Assembly (NCBI GenBank): GCA_963457665.1
Contig: OY735218.1
Location: forward strand, 46,520,341-46,584,340
Direction: 5' to 3'
Length of the DNA stretch: 64,000 nt
Origin: Thysanoteuthis rhombus
Lineage: Eukaryota; Mollusca; Cephalopoda; Oegopsida; Thysanoteuthidae
Below the pieces are notes generated by a model. The model did no database searches and was not told the DNA's origin. It was given only the letters and a program-made list of their open reading frames with translations. The position numbers and the translations under genes are program-made. Below are positions 38,692 to 51,845 of this stretch, piece after piece (the first letter of the stretch is position 1; each line of letters begins with the position of its first letter).

Positions 38692-40716
38692 ATCCCTCAA
38701 TTTCAATGTGTCAAAGCCAACGTTGATTTTCTTTTTCACTGTCAAAACTGCTGGAAGATATCTTGCATTAATCATACCCAAAACGACACGGGAGATTTTT
38801 TTAGGCCTTTTACACCTACGTTTTACGGTTCACATCAGGTAACATGAAAACCGCTATTACGAGATTAAATTTCATCACTTGTAAAGATTTACGGTCCTTT
38901 CAGGCAATAGCACTTTCCTGATCTCGCAGCATGCAAGCGGCTCGAAGTCGATGCTAGATATGACACGGTAGTTCATTTTTTTTCAAGCAACCAAAAAAGG
39001 AACTTGCATACAATGTAATTTATTTAGTATGAATGTCAAAATGCAAGTGATAAATCGTTTCTATGTGCCTTGGAAGATTTTTCTGTGCTCTTTCACTCGG
39101 GCATATGTTCGCCAACGATTTAGAGCCGATAGCTTTGATACACAGACTTACCAAACATTATACAACAGGTAATTTTCATCACCTATTTTTATTTTCAAGG
39201 TTAAAGTAATTAAATGCAAACATGTAATTAAACAACCCACCGAATTAGATGCTATTATCACTGCGTACAATTATCATACCATGTAGCTCAGTAAATCTTG
39301 CAAGCCATTGTCAGGAACAATATTCTAGTCAGGAAAAATTCTAAATATATCTTTAGACTATTGCAAAAATGATTGCTTCATATATCAGATATATCTGTTC
39401 CAGTCTACACGTACTCTTGACCCAGAAAATAACACTGGATTATATGCTCTTGGGAGGTTCAGTCAGGGAATAAGGATCACAAGGATTGGATGAGAACAAC
39501 GATGATACTCAGAGATGTAAAATGACAAAACCACCTGGAATTGAAAACAGGGTTCCATTAACTGATAAAGCCAGTATCAACCAAACAAGAACTTGGTTTA
39601 GGACATTGTTTCAAGACAGATGATATCTGGTATGATAGTCCACAATGGCAGACATCAAACATTTGACCAATACTAAAATGAAATCGTTTGCTATAACCTT
39701 AGAAAATAGAAAGGTAACTATGACCATTGCTCGAAACACAAATGGTAGAATATGCCGCGAGAATCCAAGTTAGTCCGACCCATTGAAATGAGATGATAAT
39801 TCAATAAGATTTATTTAATCCCGCGTTGCATGAAACATGGATCAATGATTTAATCTCTATTACTAGAACGATCCATGGGAACCCCATCAACGTTTCTATA
39901 GTATTTGTGATATTTATGGGGTCAGAGTGCTAGCTCAGGCTCTACAGGGCAGAATCGATGTTACCATCCAATAGTTGTGGGTAGAAGCGCATTCATGCCT
40001 TTCCCAAATGCATGTAATTGGATATACGCTATATATATGCATGTGAATCAAGAAAGAACAAGAGTATTAAATGCGTATGAAATGCATTCTTTGCATTTTT
40101 CAGACATACTTCAGAGTTCAGAATCAACAGTATGAAGATATGTGGATCAACAAACTCAAAAATCCCCGCCCTGAAGGACTTAATACCAACCTCAACAACC
40201 CTAACCACACAAATCTCTGAATCATAATCATCCCCCACATCTACACTCTATCCACCACAGGTATATCTAATATTGATAACTTCACAGTCACTCAGACCCA
40301 AAACAAATAGAACCGCTGTATGGCATTCCACTTGTACCAATCAGAGCCAACATACTTTCAATGACCTGTAAATTTAATACATATTAAGTTCCTTAACCTC
40401 ATCAACCCACCATCTATATCCCTAACCCACCCACACAATCCAACAATAAACCACTTCCCTTCTACCCTGATATCTATGACCTCTCCAAGACCTACCACTG
40501 CTGCTAACTCCACAACTTATCACAGACTTCATCCCAGACTGAACCAAGTCCCACTCATCAGTTTGACCCCAATAGATGGAATCCCAATTTTTGCTCACAA
40601 AACAAAGTATCTGATGGTGGATTTATGGAGTCTATCCCTGTTCCATAGTAAACTTATACCCAGTAAATGCTACACACACGCACATACACAGACACACAGA
40701 CACACTGCACATGATA
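38689..40716. other. Unique DNA, GC-moderate at 38750-38980, CA-rich at 40180-40560
   Basis: The first patch is non-repetitive and balanced in composition. The second is markedly richer in C than G on the plus strand, an asymmetry not seen elsewhere in the window. No frame in either is recognisable. Confidence 0.35.
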
Positions 40717-40742
40717 CTGAAGATGGGAATGCCTACCGAAAC
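40717..40742 (+). ncRNA. Hammerhead-like core, degenerate
   Basis: CTGAAGA (40717-40723) is followed by a weak stem TGGG/CCTA around AATG, then ACC and GAAAC (40738-40742). The first motif carries the same change (CTGATGA to CTGAAGA) as the SINE core at 51736-51742. No tRNA head was found upstream. It may be a solo tail of a related element. Confidence 0.35.
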
Positions 40743-40803
40743 AATGAAATGAATGAAAATATTTACGGATTAATAAACTCACTTCCTATCGTTCACATCA
40801 TTT

Positions 40804-40871
<68 letters not shown>
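40804..40871. repeat. (AC)n-(AT)n microsatellite
   Basis: AC units pass into a long AT run. Confidence 0.97.
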
Positions 40872-40875
<4 letters not shown>

Positions 40876-41536
40876 GACTTGAAAAATGTTCAGGATAGCT
40901 AGATCTCAAACATTTTTTTATTTACTTATTTTCATTGAATTAGGTCCAGTGTCTTAATTGTATTAATGGAAGACTACTTACTACTGAAATAAAAGCGTGC
41001 AACTTTCCATACACATGCGTGCACGCGCCCAAACACACATTCACGCACACATGCACACGTATCAGCATGTCGTTAAAATATCAGCAGTTTGTGGTACGTT
41101 TCCTCTCTGAGAGTATTGTATTCTTACTTAAATTTGTTTCTCAGTGTTTTAGTATATCATATGGAATGAGAAATCTGTTTTATCAAAAAATCCTCGATTT
41201 TAATATCCAGATCTAGGAACGTCCCTTGCATTCCTTTATGTTCACATTTTAATTCAAGATTCTAAGGGCGTATATAACCCTACGATTTAAGAAAAATTCT
41301 TCTTCATCATTAAGAGAACATAGGTCATCAATAGAACGGGTACAGCTTAAAAATGAACGAGCTTGTTTATAGTACTTTCAATTAGTAATGACATGAGTAC
41401 ATATTCATGTCGATGTAGATACAAATTTGTCCACTAGGAGACAGGATCAAATCCTATAGGAACACTTAAGATCTGACCAAATATCTAATTTCTCATTTCG
41501 CAGTAGCATTCCCCAAGAAGATGACTAACAACTGCT

Positions 41537-42017
41537 TTAAGGGTATAGCGCGTAGAGTGAGTCTTGCATTTTTCGTTTTACGCCAAAATGCATTAAAGTT
41601 TGTAAACCCAATACATTTACTATTTCCTCTGCAAACGCCAAGTCTATTATTTCATTCAATTCTTTAATAAGATCTTTAGTGAGTGTTAAGAGTATTATAA
41701 TCAATAGTTGCGATAGATTTTGCCCGTCCACGAGTATTTATGATATCCAATTTTTATTCGAAAGGTGCACAATTACTTACTACCCAAAAGAAATTCAAAT
41801 TACTGTAGATTTTACTTCTATCAGAAAATTTCTATATTTGATTGCATATTCCATTAAAAACTTTAGAAACATCTTTGGTAAGATATTTAGTTCTATAAAC
41901 AATAGAGACTACAATAAAGCCATAATCTTTTGGATTTGTGGGCATTTCAGGTATCTAATATATGATTTGCCACTTGTGAATTTTTTCATCTCTTTCAAGT
42001 CGAAGCTTTTCACATAA
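41537..42017 (-). pseudogene. Possible remnant of the same element as the GIY-YIG domain
   Basis: A minus reading with few interruptions (starting VKSFDLKEMKKFTSGKSYIR and reaching DGQNLSQLLIIILLTLTKDL) has protein-like composition. It lies about 1 kb downstream, in the same direction, of the GIY-YIG remnant. I cannot name a domain. The 112-codon plus frame over the same bases is its shadow or chance. Confidence 0.3.
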
Positions 42018-42951
42018 TACTGTTATTAAATATGATATTGTTTGGTTAATAAGTAGATACGTGAATGATGGTGATTCTATTGAACGTCCCTAAGACAATA
42101 TCTTTTGAATATAATATTTTTTCACGAATAAATTCCATGTTATTCGTTGCTTTGTCAATCTGCTAATACTTGAAAAATCTTCTGCCCTGGACTCGTTTTT
42201 TTTAGGATGTCAGAAGCATTTCACCCGTCATCATTTTTCATTCACAAATCGAAGTACCTTTTCTTTCCATCTCTCGAACGCTGCTTCTATTACTCGATAT
42301 CTATCTGACATAGTATAGAACTATCTGATCCTTTTTTCCAACTAATTTAAACATCTACTGGAATTTTTGACAGTTTGGTTTTCTATAATTTGGACATTTA
42401 GTGAGCAGTTATCTTAACATGCAACTTTTTTACAATCTCTGGTTTATATGGCCATGCTTTTCATCACATAATTGCTAAGCCTGACACTCAAGTTTGAAAT
42501 TTTGATATCACCTTTTTTATTCACGGTAAAAGTTTCTACTCTTTGTTCATGATTACTTTATTTTCTGTTGCTGGTCTCAATCTATGCGTCACCCACTGTT
42601 TATTCTCTTATTTTCTTATATAGTTTGTGAAGATTACAGGCAAATTTAGATCAAGTCCTTTATTTTCATTTTGGTGGTTTATATAGTTTTGTATGGAATA
42701 TATCCAATATATATATTAATACTATTGATATATTATTGTCATCTTATACATCAATTTATTTCGTGGCAATACTTTTGAAGCTATATCTTTTATTGTTTGA
42801 TTAAGAAAGTTTCTAATGTAATTAACAGATCGAAGAAAATCATCATCGAAGCACATTTGGACCTTAGAAAAAAAAATCATCACACACAATAGGCAATTCT
42901 CTATTATTCTTATTTATATGAGAACAAACATGCTGATCTCAAGATCTTCCC

Positions 42952-43290
42952 TTAAGATCTTTTATTAACTTTAATATTTAGTCCGTAACGATGAATAACA
43001 CGTATGGTTTTACTAATACCATCTTCCTTCTGTTGCCTTATTTTAAGCATTGCTTCATTTATCTCATATAAGTTATTATATCCATTCCCTGAAAGTTTCT
43101 CAATAATCTGGATTGAAAAAGATGAATTGGTACATACAGCTCTAAAATGGCCAATTTCATGTTGATAACCCTCAGTATTAATCCTATGTATATTTATTCG
43201 TTTATTCAAGTGGAGCAAAGTTTCACTGACATATTGTGAATTACAATTGTTACATTACGACCAGTAAATAAGATTTTGTGACATGACAAA
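42952..43290 (-). pseudogene. Orphan GIY-YIG endonuclease-like domain from a mobile element
   Basis: The minus reading has KFVMSQNLIYW, then CNNCNSQYVSETLLHLNKR with INIHR. This is the GIY-YIG layout: a Y-containing first strand, a C-x2-C pair, Y-V-x-E-T for the usual Y-I/V-G-E-T, then R and H-R. It continues GHFRAVCTNSSFSIQIIEKL, SGNGYNN, EAMLKIRQQKED and HRYGLNIK. That follow-on pattern is familiar from GIY-YIG-bearing retroelement proteins of marine invertebrates. The second motif carries serine where glycine is usual. It is not the same family as the Penelope-like element at 35345, whose GIY-YIG part differs clearly. The copy is degraded. Confidence 0.65.
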
Positions 43291-43439
43291 TTTTAACCAG
43301 ACTGGTTTATAACTGGATATTTTTTGTTGCTTACATTTGATTGATAATCTTTTGTTGCGATCAATACATCACATGTTTCAAACAATGACGCCCCTCAACG
43401 AGCCACCATTATATCTTCAGCCAAATCAACCCAATTTGC

Positions 43440-43440
<1 letters not shown>

Positions 43441-43517
<77 letters not shown>

Positions 43518-43535
43518 CACCCACATGCACACACA

Positions 43536-43604
<69 letters not shown>
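43441..43604. repeat. Two long (AT)n arrays around a CA-rich spacer
   Basis: AT runs at 43441-43516 and 43540-43604 are separated by AACACCCACATGCACACACA-like sequence. All frames across it read YIYI. Confidence 0.97.
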
Positions 43605-43608
<4 letters not shown>

Positions 43609-43719
43609 GTATAATTCATGTTTTCGAATCATAAGACTATAAAAAGTAAGATATAGTAAAACACATTATATTCGTTTACGATTTTTAATCACAGTGCTCA
43701 ATACTTAACACAGGGATCA

Positions 43720-43857
43720 CATTTACAACTGAGGCCAGCAGAAAACAAAATAGACAAACAAGACAAATCCAGAAAGTATTGGCCTTGCGATGCTCACGAT
43801 AGAGGGGTGTTGCGAATCCTGGGGAAGGTCTATGTCCAACGACGTACGATAAAAGAC

Positions 43858-43923
<66 letters not shown>

Positions 43924-43948
43924 CGACGACGACGACGACGACGACGAC
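43720..43948 (+). mobile_element. RTE-like LINE copy 7, 3' end with (TGA)n-(CGA)n tail
   Basis: This is a 5'-truncated remnant carrying the end of the coding frame (KYWPCDAHDRG, then RILGKVYVQRRTIKD), which closes at a TGA inside the tail. The tail has about 22 TGA/ATG units followed by nine CGA units (43923-43948). It is the clearest view of how the family ends: the last codon runs straight into the microsatellite. Confidence 0.88.
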
Positions 43949-44159
43949 TTATTGCTGAATTTTCATGTATTTTAAAGCCTTATACTATTAAAAGGTTTTT
44001 AGCAATAGGATTTAAAATGTTTCGTAGAAATTGGCTCACAATAATCCTTAATTCAAAATGTATTAACATATGTTATAGCAAGTATATTATAGAAACAAAA
44101 AAAATCACCAATTTTCAGTAAAAGACAGTTTTAAAATCTATTGTGATTAAATTATATAT
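43949..44159. other. AT-rich DNA, nothing recognised
   Basis: Short unique interval between the LINE tail and the next microsatellite. Confidence 0.5.
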
Positions 44160-44175
44160 AAAGAGATAGATAGAT

Positions 44176-44210
<35 letters not shown>

Positions 44211-44222
44211 AAGAGAGAGGGA
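44160..44222 (+). repeat. (GATA)n-(GA)n microsatellite, impure
   Basis: GATA units give way to GA units broken by AAAG. Confidence 0.95.
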
Positions 44223-44984
44223 AAGATTTGTTCATTCGTGTGTACAATAGCATCATTTCTAATTTTATTACAAATATAAGTGTTAATGCTTTTGAACCAT
44301 CAAAAAGTAACACACTTCAAATACTATCTATGGACTGATTTGTCAAGACAAATAATCTTCAGCAACTTGATAGAGTGGCGGTACAGAATCTTCTTTGTCC
44401 CATTTGGTCATACACCCTACTAATATGTCAAAGTCAGTAAGTATGACAATTCTTTCAGATTATGAAGCACTCTAATTGTAATGAAATGTGTCGATTGTTG
44501 CTTTTTCTGCATTGAATTCAAAATATTTCAGCGTTAGATTTCGCGACGCTATCAAGGATTGTATCGTTGAACATTACTTTCGTGATTGTTTTGTCCTTCT
44601 TGGGTCCTACTTTTCGTGTTCCCTATTTAGATCAGTTGATATTTTCTGTAATTTTTCCAGTTTCCCTGGTGTTACAAAGTCAGTTTTCCAAAATACATAT
44701 ATCAAACTTAACATAAATACTTCAGTTAATATTCATTCACTTGTCTCAATACTTTTCTTATCACTATTTTCTGTATCTTTATGCATTTTGATAATTCAGG
44801 TGCCACTCTAGTATATGTTTTTTGATGAATTCTATGTAATGTTTGTTAACACCCTGTGGACGCATTGGGGTTCAACAAAATGGTGTGTTGTATCTTTATG
44901 GCTTATCAAATACTTTGTTCATTGTAAATAGGTGGTCTGTTGTTGAATAGCTACTTCTGAAGCCTGCATGGTTAGTTTTCGTTA

Positions 44985-44996
44985 CTCTCTCTCTCC

Positions 44997-45076
<80 letters not shown>
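44985..45076. repeat. (CT)n-(AT)n compound microsatellite
   Basis: CT run with two CCCTCT breaks, then AT units with one GT break near 45061. Confidence 0.97.
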
Positions 45077-48000
45077 CGTGTTCTAAAGAACTGTTTTAAA
45101 CCAATCATATACAATAATTTCATCACAGGTGTGTATCACCAAATGTTGCCTTTGCTTTCTATAGCTAATGTAGGAGTAATCTTTTTGTAATTTTTCAGAA
45201 ACCCCTCAGTTGTTCTCGCTCATATTTCTTTCTATTTTGAGCTTAATTCATCCCTTGGTAGAATGACATTTCTGGTAGACACATCCATCTTCTATTTCAT
45301 ACTCAGCTTATGTTAATAAAACGTAATTCATCACTGCAGCCGTACTTTCAATAATGGCGCAGTCATTAGCCATCATCTGAAAAGGGTCGGGATCACCGAT
45401 TGACCAACGAGATGAGCTTTCATTCTCATGATTCAATGAGAAATTGACCAGTCGCGTCCCATTATTTATTGCAGCCTCTTCTTTTTCCTCATTGATCTGG
45501 CCTTACACAATTCGGCCTTTAATTCTTCAAGTCATAAAATGACCTGGAAGTCAAACATTTCCTATAAATCGTCCTGAAATCAGCATCAGTTCGGCAGATA
45601 ATCACTATTTGAGAACTTGGGTCGATATCTTGAACTTGGGGGAATATCATTGGAACACCAGAAAGATATCTGAATTTTCCAAATTTAATGATCAGCAGGA
45701 AGATACCGAGTAGAAAAAAATGAAAAATGTTTAATGAAGATAGAGAATATATTGTGTAAGCTTATTCTCTTCCACTGAAGATATTCTTTTGAACGGAATT
45801 AGATCTTTAGGTTGGGGATGGGTAGAAATTCAAATGGATCACTCTATACAAGTTTGAAATACAGTCATCGTAAAAGGCATGTAACACTTTGGATGGTGCC
45901 ATTCCAAAACAGATTGTGAATAAAAGAATGTGAGGCGTTGCATGAGAATAAAACCTTGGAAAAAAAAATTATGGAATATGAATTCAAATCGGGACAAAAT
46001 ATCGAATTTCCTATATGCCTCCTGCTTCGGACAGTAGTTATAAATTCTCTATGGAAAGCAAGAAAAATTAACATGCCTTCATGATTGATGATTTGATGCA
46101 AGACTTCAAAATTATTACAAAATTAGAAGATGGCAAATGGATTTTGAAAAACAAAATAAGATTGTTCATAATGGTTTTTTTTTGCGTTTCAACCCACATA
46201 GAATCAGAATGCACGAATTCGTCTAATTACAACAGCATCACATGTGCGAAATCCCTCGCAATCAGATATGCCTTGAAGCAGATGAACATAAATCTCGACA
46301 ATCATATCTTTTAGATGCACAAACCTCTCTGTTGCAGTGATTTCCGTCACCGATTGATACACAAAACGTAAGTTCCTTCCTTCGTTTGGTGTTGCCAATA
46401 TTTTCATCTTAATCTTTATGATTGGAAATTCGTGTTTCGATGATTTCCAATAAAAACAGGTAATATTTTCCATTTATCTTGAATTATTTTGATCAAATAT
46501 TATGGATAAAGTCAGATATCATAAAAACTGATCATTCAGTAAATATAAAGATGTTCATAGATCTATAATTGCACATGGAGAACCAAAGTACATGCAGATG
46601 ATACCCGGTACAAGAGTCAAAATGCAAGTATTTTGAAATTTGGAGGGGAACAAACGTGTTGAAACGGTAGTTGATAGAAGTGTGGCTGCTAAGGACTGAG
46701 TATTGGCGTAAAGCCTTGCTCCCAACATTCATATTCAGCGCCATTTGACGCCTCTACCTGGTAGTAATAAGATAGTGTTTTCAAATGAAATGTTCATTTG
46801 ATTTATAAATGAATACAGTAATACATTTTCATGAAAAATCACTGTAGTTTGCGAAACTGTATTACAAACTTGTAATTCTATAACTTGAAAAAGAAACAAA
46901 GATAATGCATTTCAGTTGTCTGCTCTATTTGTAACAAAACTTTCTTAAACGCTTGGTGTTAATGAGAACAGTATAATGGAATGAAAGATTCATTGCAAAA
47001 TCCAGTGGTATTTAACTGCTATATATCAGGAATATATATTCCAACTGCAAAAGACCTTCATGAATCTTCAAGGTGGTACAATCCTTTTCTGATTTGGGGG
47101 TGAGGCTGCAAAATCCCAAGGATTATTCTTTAAACACTTTTTATCACTACACGATTATAGGACTCCACACTACAAAGAGGGATTTTTTCATCAATTCTTT
47201 CCATTCGTTGACAAATTCTATACGACAAAAGTAGAGTTTTCAAAAGTATATATCTGATTATACCTTCGTTACCACTGATCAATTTTCCTGGCTGTTACTC
47301 AGCCGATTCAAGTAAATTTCTTTTTTCAGATTAGAGTAATCTATTTTGGGCCTCAACGTTTCATGTTTGTAGAGAAAAATACACTCAAAAAGATGAAAAG
47401 ATAGAGTAAACCAAATCTTAGATGTCATTAATGATCGGGTGCCAATATGTCAACATGATGTCAACAGTCAACGGAAAGGGAAATGAATTCATGAAGCCTG
47501 AAACAATTGATATTTTCATAATATAAACTTCTACCTGAGTGAGTGAATCCATTCTTAGGCAGGTTCAGAACTTTTTCTTATTTTAATAGTATACTAAATT
47601 ACTTTTATCATCTATAAAGCTTTAGATATTTTTGTAATTCTGTGGCATGACAATTCATTTTTTAAAACGTATTTTAAATTTAAATAATTTTGTTTAGTAT
47701 GTTTCTCTTTGTTTTTGCTTGAAAGAACGATGTCCGAATAATTGTCTATCAAAAAGGAAAGAATCGATGAGAACCAAGTTGTCAATGTCATTAATCGGTT
47801 TTAAACTATAAGATGAATATTGATCATATTTTGCCATTTTGGATCCTATTTCTAAAGTCTGTAATTGAAAAAAAACTCTGAAAGCAGTATTATTCTTATG
47901 GTTTTAAAAAAATTGATAGTTATTATTATTTAACAAAACCGCGCAGAAATTCACAACTTTTTTCGAGAATAAACAATGATAAATACTTTTTTATGATCTT

Positions 48001-50875
48001 CCAAAGGAAACCCTCAGACAATTGAAACATGATAAAAACAAATAAGATGGAAAAAAAACTTCTGGTTATTTATTTTTTCTCAAATTTGGTTCCTCGCTTT
48101 TTTTAGATTAATATCACAAAATCTCAGCCATGACCTCCTAATGAGAGAACAAAACAAGAATTTCCCCAAAGAATCGATTTGAAAAAATCCTATAGAAAAT
48201 TAAAAATTGATGTTGATTTTTTTTTTTTTCGGATGAACCATAAATTCCGACTTGATGAGAAAAAAAAACCCTTTGCCGATAAGAGCAATAGTTTCACGTC
48301 ATTTTTCTGTTTTTTTTTTAATTTCCTAAATTACATTTGGTAACATAATTTATATCGGCTTGAGCTAGACAAAGAAAAATATTTCTTTTCGTAAACTTTG
48401 ATAAGAAATGTATTCAAAAGAAATTCTGCTCTTTATTTGATACGTCCTGGAATCACAATCCAGTGTATAGTTTTTTGTCATTTCTTTCAAAATGTTGGTA
48501 CCTTTGCTCGTCAAAACTCTAAATGCTAATTGTTACTTCAAATGTTTTGTTTATATCCTCACAACATTTACACTTTTTATTTTCAAACATATCTCTGGTT
48601 GTTTGAGAGGTAAACAAATAATCTTAACTCCAGTCTTCCTTATCACTAATGATACCACGATTCAAACGATAAAATCAAGTTTAATTTCACTCGTTCAATT
48701 TATTTTAAATATTTTACCTTCCATACCCGTTTTTTTTAGAATATCACTTCCTTTTTAACATGACCACCTGGCATTTTGCATTTGCATTAGCCCTTACTTT
48801 TAACATTCCCCCCTTTTTTCTGACATCGTAGAGAATGAGTAGTATCAAATCGTCGTTTTAAAAACATAATAAATTGAGCATTAACTGACTTCCGACCATC
48901 TATCAATTCTATGAATCCTTTTTTTAACAGACAACAACTTAACCCATCCGTTAGGGCGAGTATTTAGTCTGGAGAATAGAATATTTTTCTTTTGACGTGG
49001 CTTTCAATTACGAGTATCAAAATGGCATCCAAATTCTTAAATGAGGTTGCCCTTAAGTTAATATTGTATATTCAAACAAATGAAAATATCACATTGAAAG
49101 TGTATGTCATCCTTTTTCAAAAAGTGTTTTATAGATACGATCACTTGAAAAACGAAGAGATCTATTTCTAAAGTCAACGTATTCAACAAACTTTTTTTGG
49201 GTGACTAATAAGACCTGTTATCTTGAATTATTTTCTTCTGTTGTTTTCATTTCTGTTTTCATTGCAGTTTTTTCCCAAACATTAGTCTTCGACAGTGAGT
49301 AAACTATAAAGATTTGAATCGGAAAGAAAGCTCTAAGCGAGAATTGAACTAGCATATCTTATGTATTTGGAAACAAATTTACCATGATAGCTGCTCAAAC
49401 TACATGAGGTGACGGTGTTCAAAGGATCAAATAAAACCCGTAAACTTATTCTTTTCCCCCATTATGTGCCGTAACAAAACATTTGGTGTTGTTGTTTTGC
49501 TTTGATTGTGGACATCGCTATATTCAATAGTTATTCAGTTAGAATCCAACGGAACATTACTACTAACAATAACACGACTAGTGTATGTAAACGTTGTGGT
49601 ATATAAGCTCACTAAATGGCGTTTAATTGCTAAATAAGTAACCAACCTGGAGAGTGTATGCTCATGCATGTACAGCAAAATCACTTTCATTAATTGCCAC
49701 ATTATATTAAGACAACACAACTTGTTATTGGACTCTAAAAAAATGTATGTATTTATGTAGAATTTATCAGATGGGCCATAATGGAATAATGACAAAAATA
49801 AAAGGATATGTAAACGAGGAAATAAACAACAGAACGGATGAGTATTGTATGTTAAATTAGAAACAAATTATAATGATATTTAAGAAAGATAGATTGATTT
49901 GGCCCTCGTCAGGTGAGAGTTCATTCGATAGGCTAAAACCAAGGAAGGGGGAAGATTTTGCTCTGGACCACTCGTTTGACTGCTAGGTATTCGGGTAGAT
50001 TGGCGGAAAACTAAATAACAAAATTCCGAAATACATTGATTGAATAGTTTATGACGTGTTCCTGACTACTAGAATGCTATTTGGTTTCGTCTCAACCATA
50101 TAAAAAAGGATAATTTATTTAGAAGAAAATTAAGATATTGATTAAAGTGAGATGGTGTATAACATGGATTATTTAATTTAGGGTTGGTAATCTTCTTATA
50201 CTTTTCGTCCAATCTTTCGGTTGAATATATTGGTAGAATTCAACTCGAAAATTATTTCTGATTTACTAGTATTCTTAAAGATGATATCCTAAGTTGCTTC
50301 GCATGCTGGCAAAGATTAAAACCAACATAGCAGATTTAATATCTGCATGGGTGAAACAAAATGGAAGTGACACGAATAACGACCTACATCCTTTATTGAT
50401 CCCTCATCATTAAATGCGTTCTCTGGATAACCCTACTTGAGTGAGCAAATAGTTTCAAAACAATGAATAGTGAGAAGTATAAAATAATATCCATATACAG
50501 AACAGTATGATGAAAGTCCCGTACAAAATAATCATTTACATGTATTATGACATGGCCCTTGAAATAATAAAATAAAGCTACGTATTAAAATCATAGCTTG
50601 AGGGGAAGTGTTGATCGATTAACACTGCTCGGGAACCACATTAATATGAATGCTTTGTTTTTAAATCCCCCAAATGGTAACTGGGTAAGCAACTGCTGAT
50701 CATAACACGGGAAATCCACCAATAGTATCATTATATTAAATTCAATCTAAAATCAAAATCCCACTGAAATTTCACATTAATTGCATCAACACATATTTAG
50801 AAATGATCGATTGAAATGACATAAATCTTGAATTAAAAAATAGTCTTAGAAACTGTAAAGCTTTTTAGACTAAAC
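45077..50875. other. Long AT-rich stretch, GC-moderate patch at 45340-45620, no gene recognised
   Basis: The patch is non-repetitive and balanced, a candidate noncoding element by composition only. The remainder has open frames up to 89 codons, none with a recognised domain, and several T-rich runs (for example 48218-48231). Confidence 0.4.
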
Positions 50876-50893
50876 ACACACACACAACCACAA

Positions 50894-50966
<73 letters not shown>
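50876..50966. repeat. (AC)n-(AT)n compound microsatellite
   Basis: AC units, imperfect at the start, pass into AT units. A short GA-rich stretch follows. Confidence 0.97.
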
Positions 50967-50969
<3 letters not shown>

Positions 50970-51288
50970 GGAGAGAAAAGAGAGAGAGGAAGAGAAATTG
51001 AAATCCATTTATACATACTTACGTAAATTTTGAATCAATATTTGGATAAGTCCATGCCGAAAAAATTGACAGCAGTATTGAAAGCAACATTCAGATATGT
51101 GAGATATGTGATAATTCTGGAAGTTAGACCATGCATGCACGAGTTCTTTTCTTGAGTGCAGGTCTAGCAAAGCTAGTGTAGCCAACACCTTAAATATCAA
51201 CAATATTATAAAGAGGTGAGTTATCTAAAAATACACTAGTATTGATTCAGATATTGTGCTGAAGAGCTTTTCATCAAAAGAATGTTTA

Positions 51289-51292
<4 letters not shown>

Positions 51293-51350
<58 letters not shown>
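51293..51350. repeat. (AT)n microsatellite
   Basis: A continuous AT run of about 57 bp. Confidence 0.97.
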
Positions 51351-51351
<1 letters not shown>

Positions 51352-51694
51352 CTGTGTATGTGTGCTCAATAGTACATAATGATATCTGACAATATAAAAA
51401 TTCAAAAATGAAACAAAAATCATTTAATTGTGTATTTTTCATTATTGATGACGTGTTGCACTATTTCATACCTTTTTAAATCAAGTTTAAATTTTAAAAT
51501 ACATTTTGTTGAGATTGCCATTATATGTTTACGGGTCTCCGACACCAGCAGGATTGATTTCCGGACGAAATCAGAAATCAGTGGACAACAGCAATAAGAT
51601 AGACTCGGGTAGACATTACAAAATTGAAAAAAAGGTATATGCCTGCATGCATACACATTTACACTAGAACATACATATAAATATGTATATAATC

Positions 51695-51845
51695 ATTGTG
51701 TCATCGGCAAAATAGCTGTTTCGATGTATTACATCTCTTCAGTGTGGCTATAAACTTTCCATCATCCCATCCAGTACCACAAGGCAGAATTGAAACCTTC
51801 ACTTTAGAACCGTCGGCCGATATCCTACCGCTGGACAGGCAATTA
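51695..51845 (-). repeat. Second tRNA-headed SINE family, one copy
   Basis: On the minus strand a box A (TGTCCAGCGGTAGG, 51837-51824) is followed 40 bp later by a box B (GGTTTCAATTC, 51797-51787). This spacing is close to that of a tRNA. Next comes a body of about 40 bp and then the hammerhead-like core at 51742-51718. The 3' side runs into AT-rich sequence (TATATACATATTTATATG) near 51670-51695. The head sequence differs from that of the 32862 and 35031 copies, so it is a separate family with the same plan. Confidence 0.6.
51718..51742 (-). ncRNA. Hammerhead-like core in the second SINE
   Basis: Contiguous parts on the minus strand are CTGAAGA (51742-51736), a perfect 5-bp stem GATGT/ACATC with an AAT loop (51735-51723), and GAAAC (51722-51718). 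One base differs from the CTGATGA consensus. Spacing is exactly that of a minimal hammerhead stem II. The cleavage site and stem I/III partners are not identified. Confidence 0.5.

Noticed and set aside
43337-43642. Long frames reading YIYIYI (also at 8073-7687, 40476-40877, 52602-53005, 54422-54706)
   Set aside because: They are six-frame readings of AT microsatellites, which contain no stop codons. No start context or domain outside the array supports a protein.
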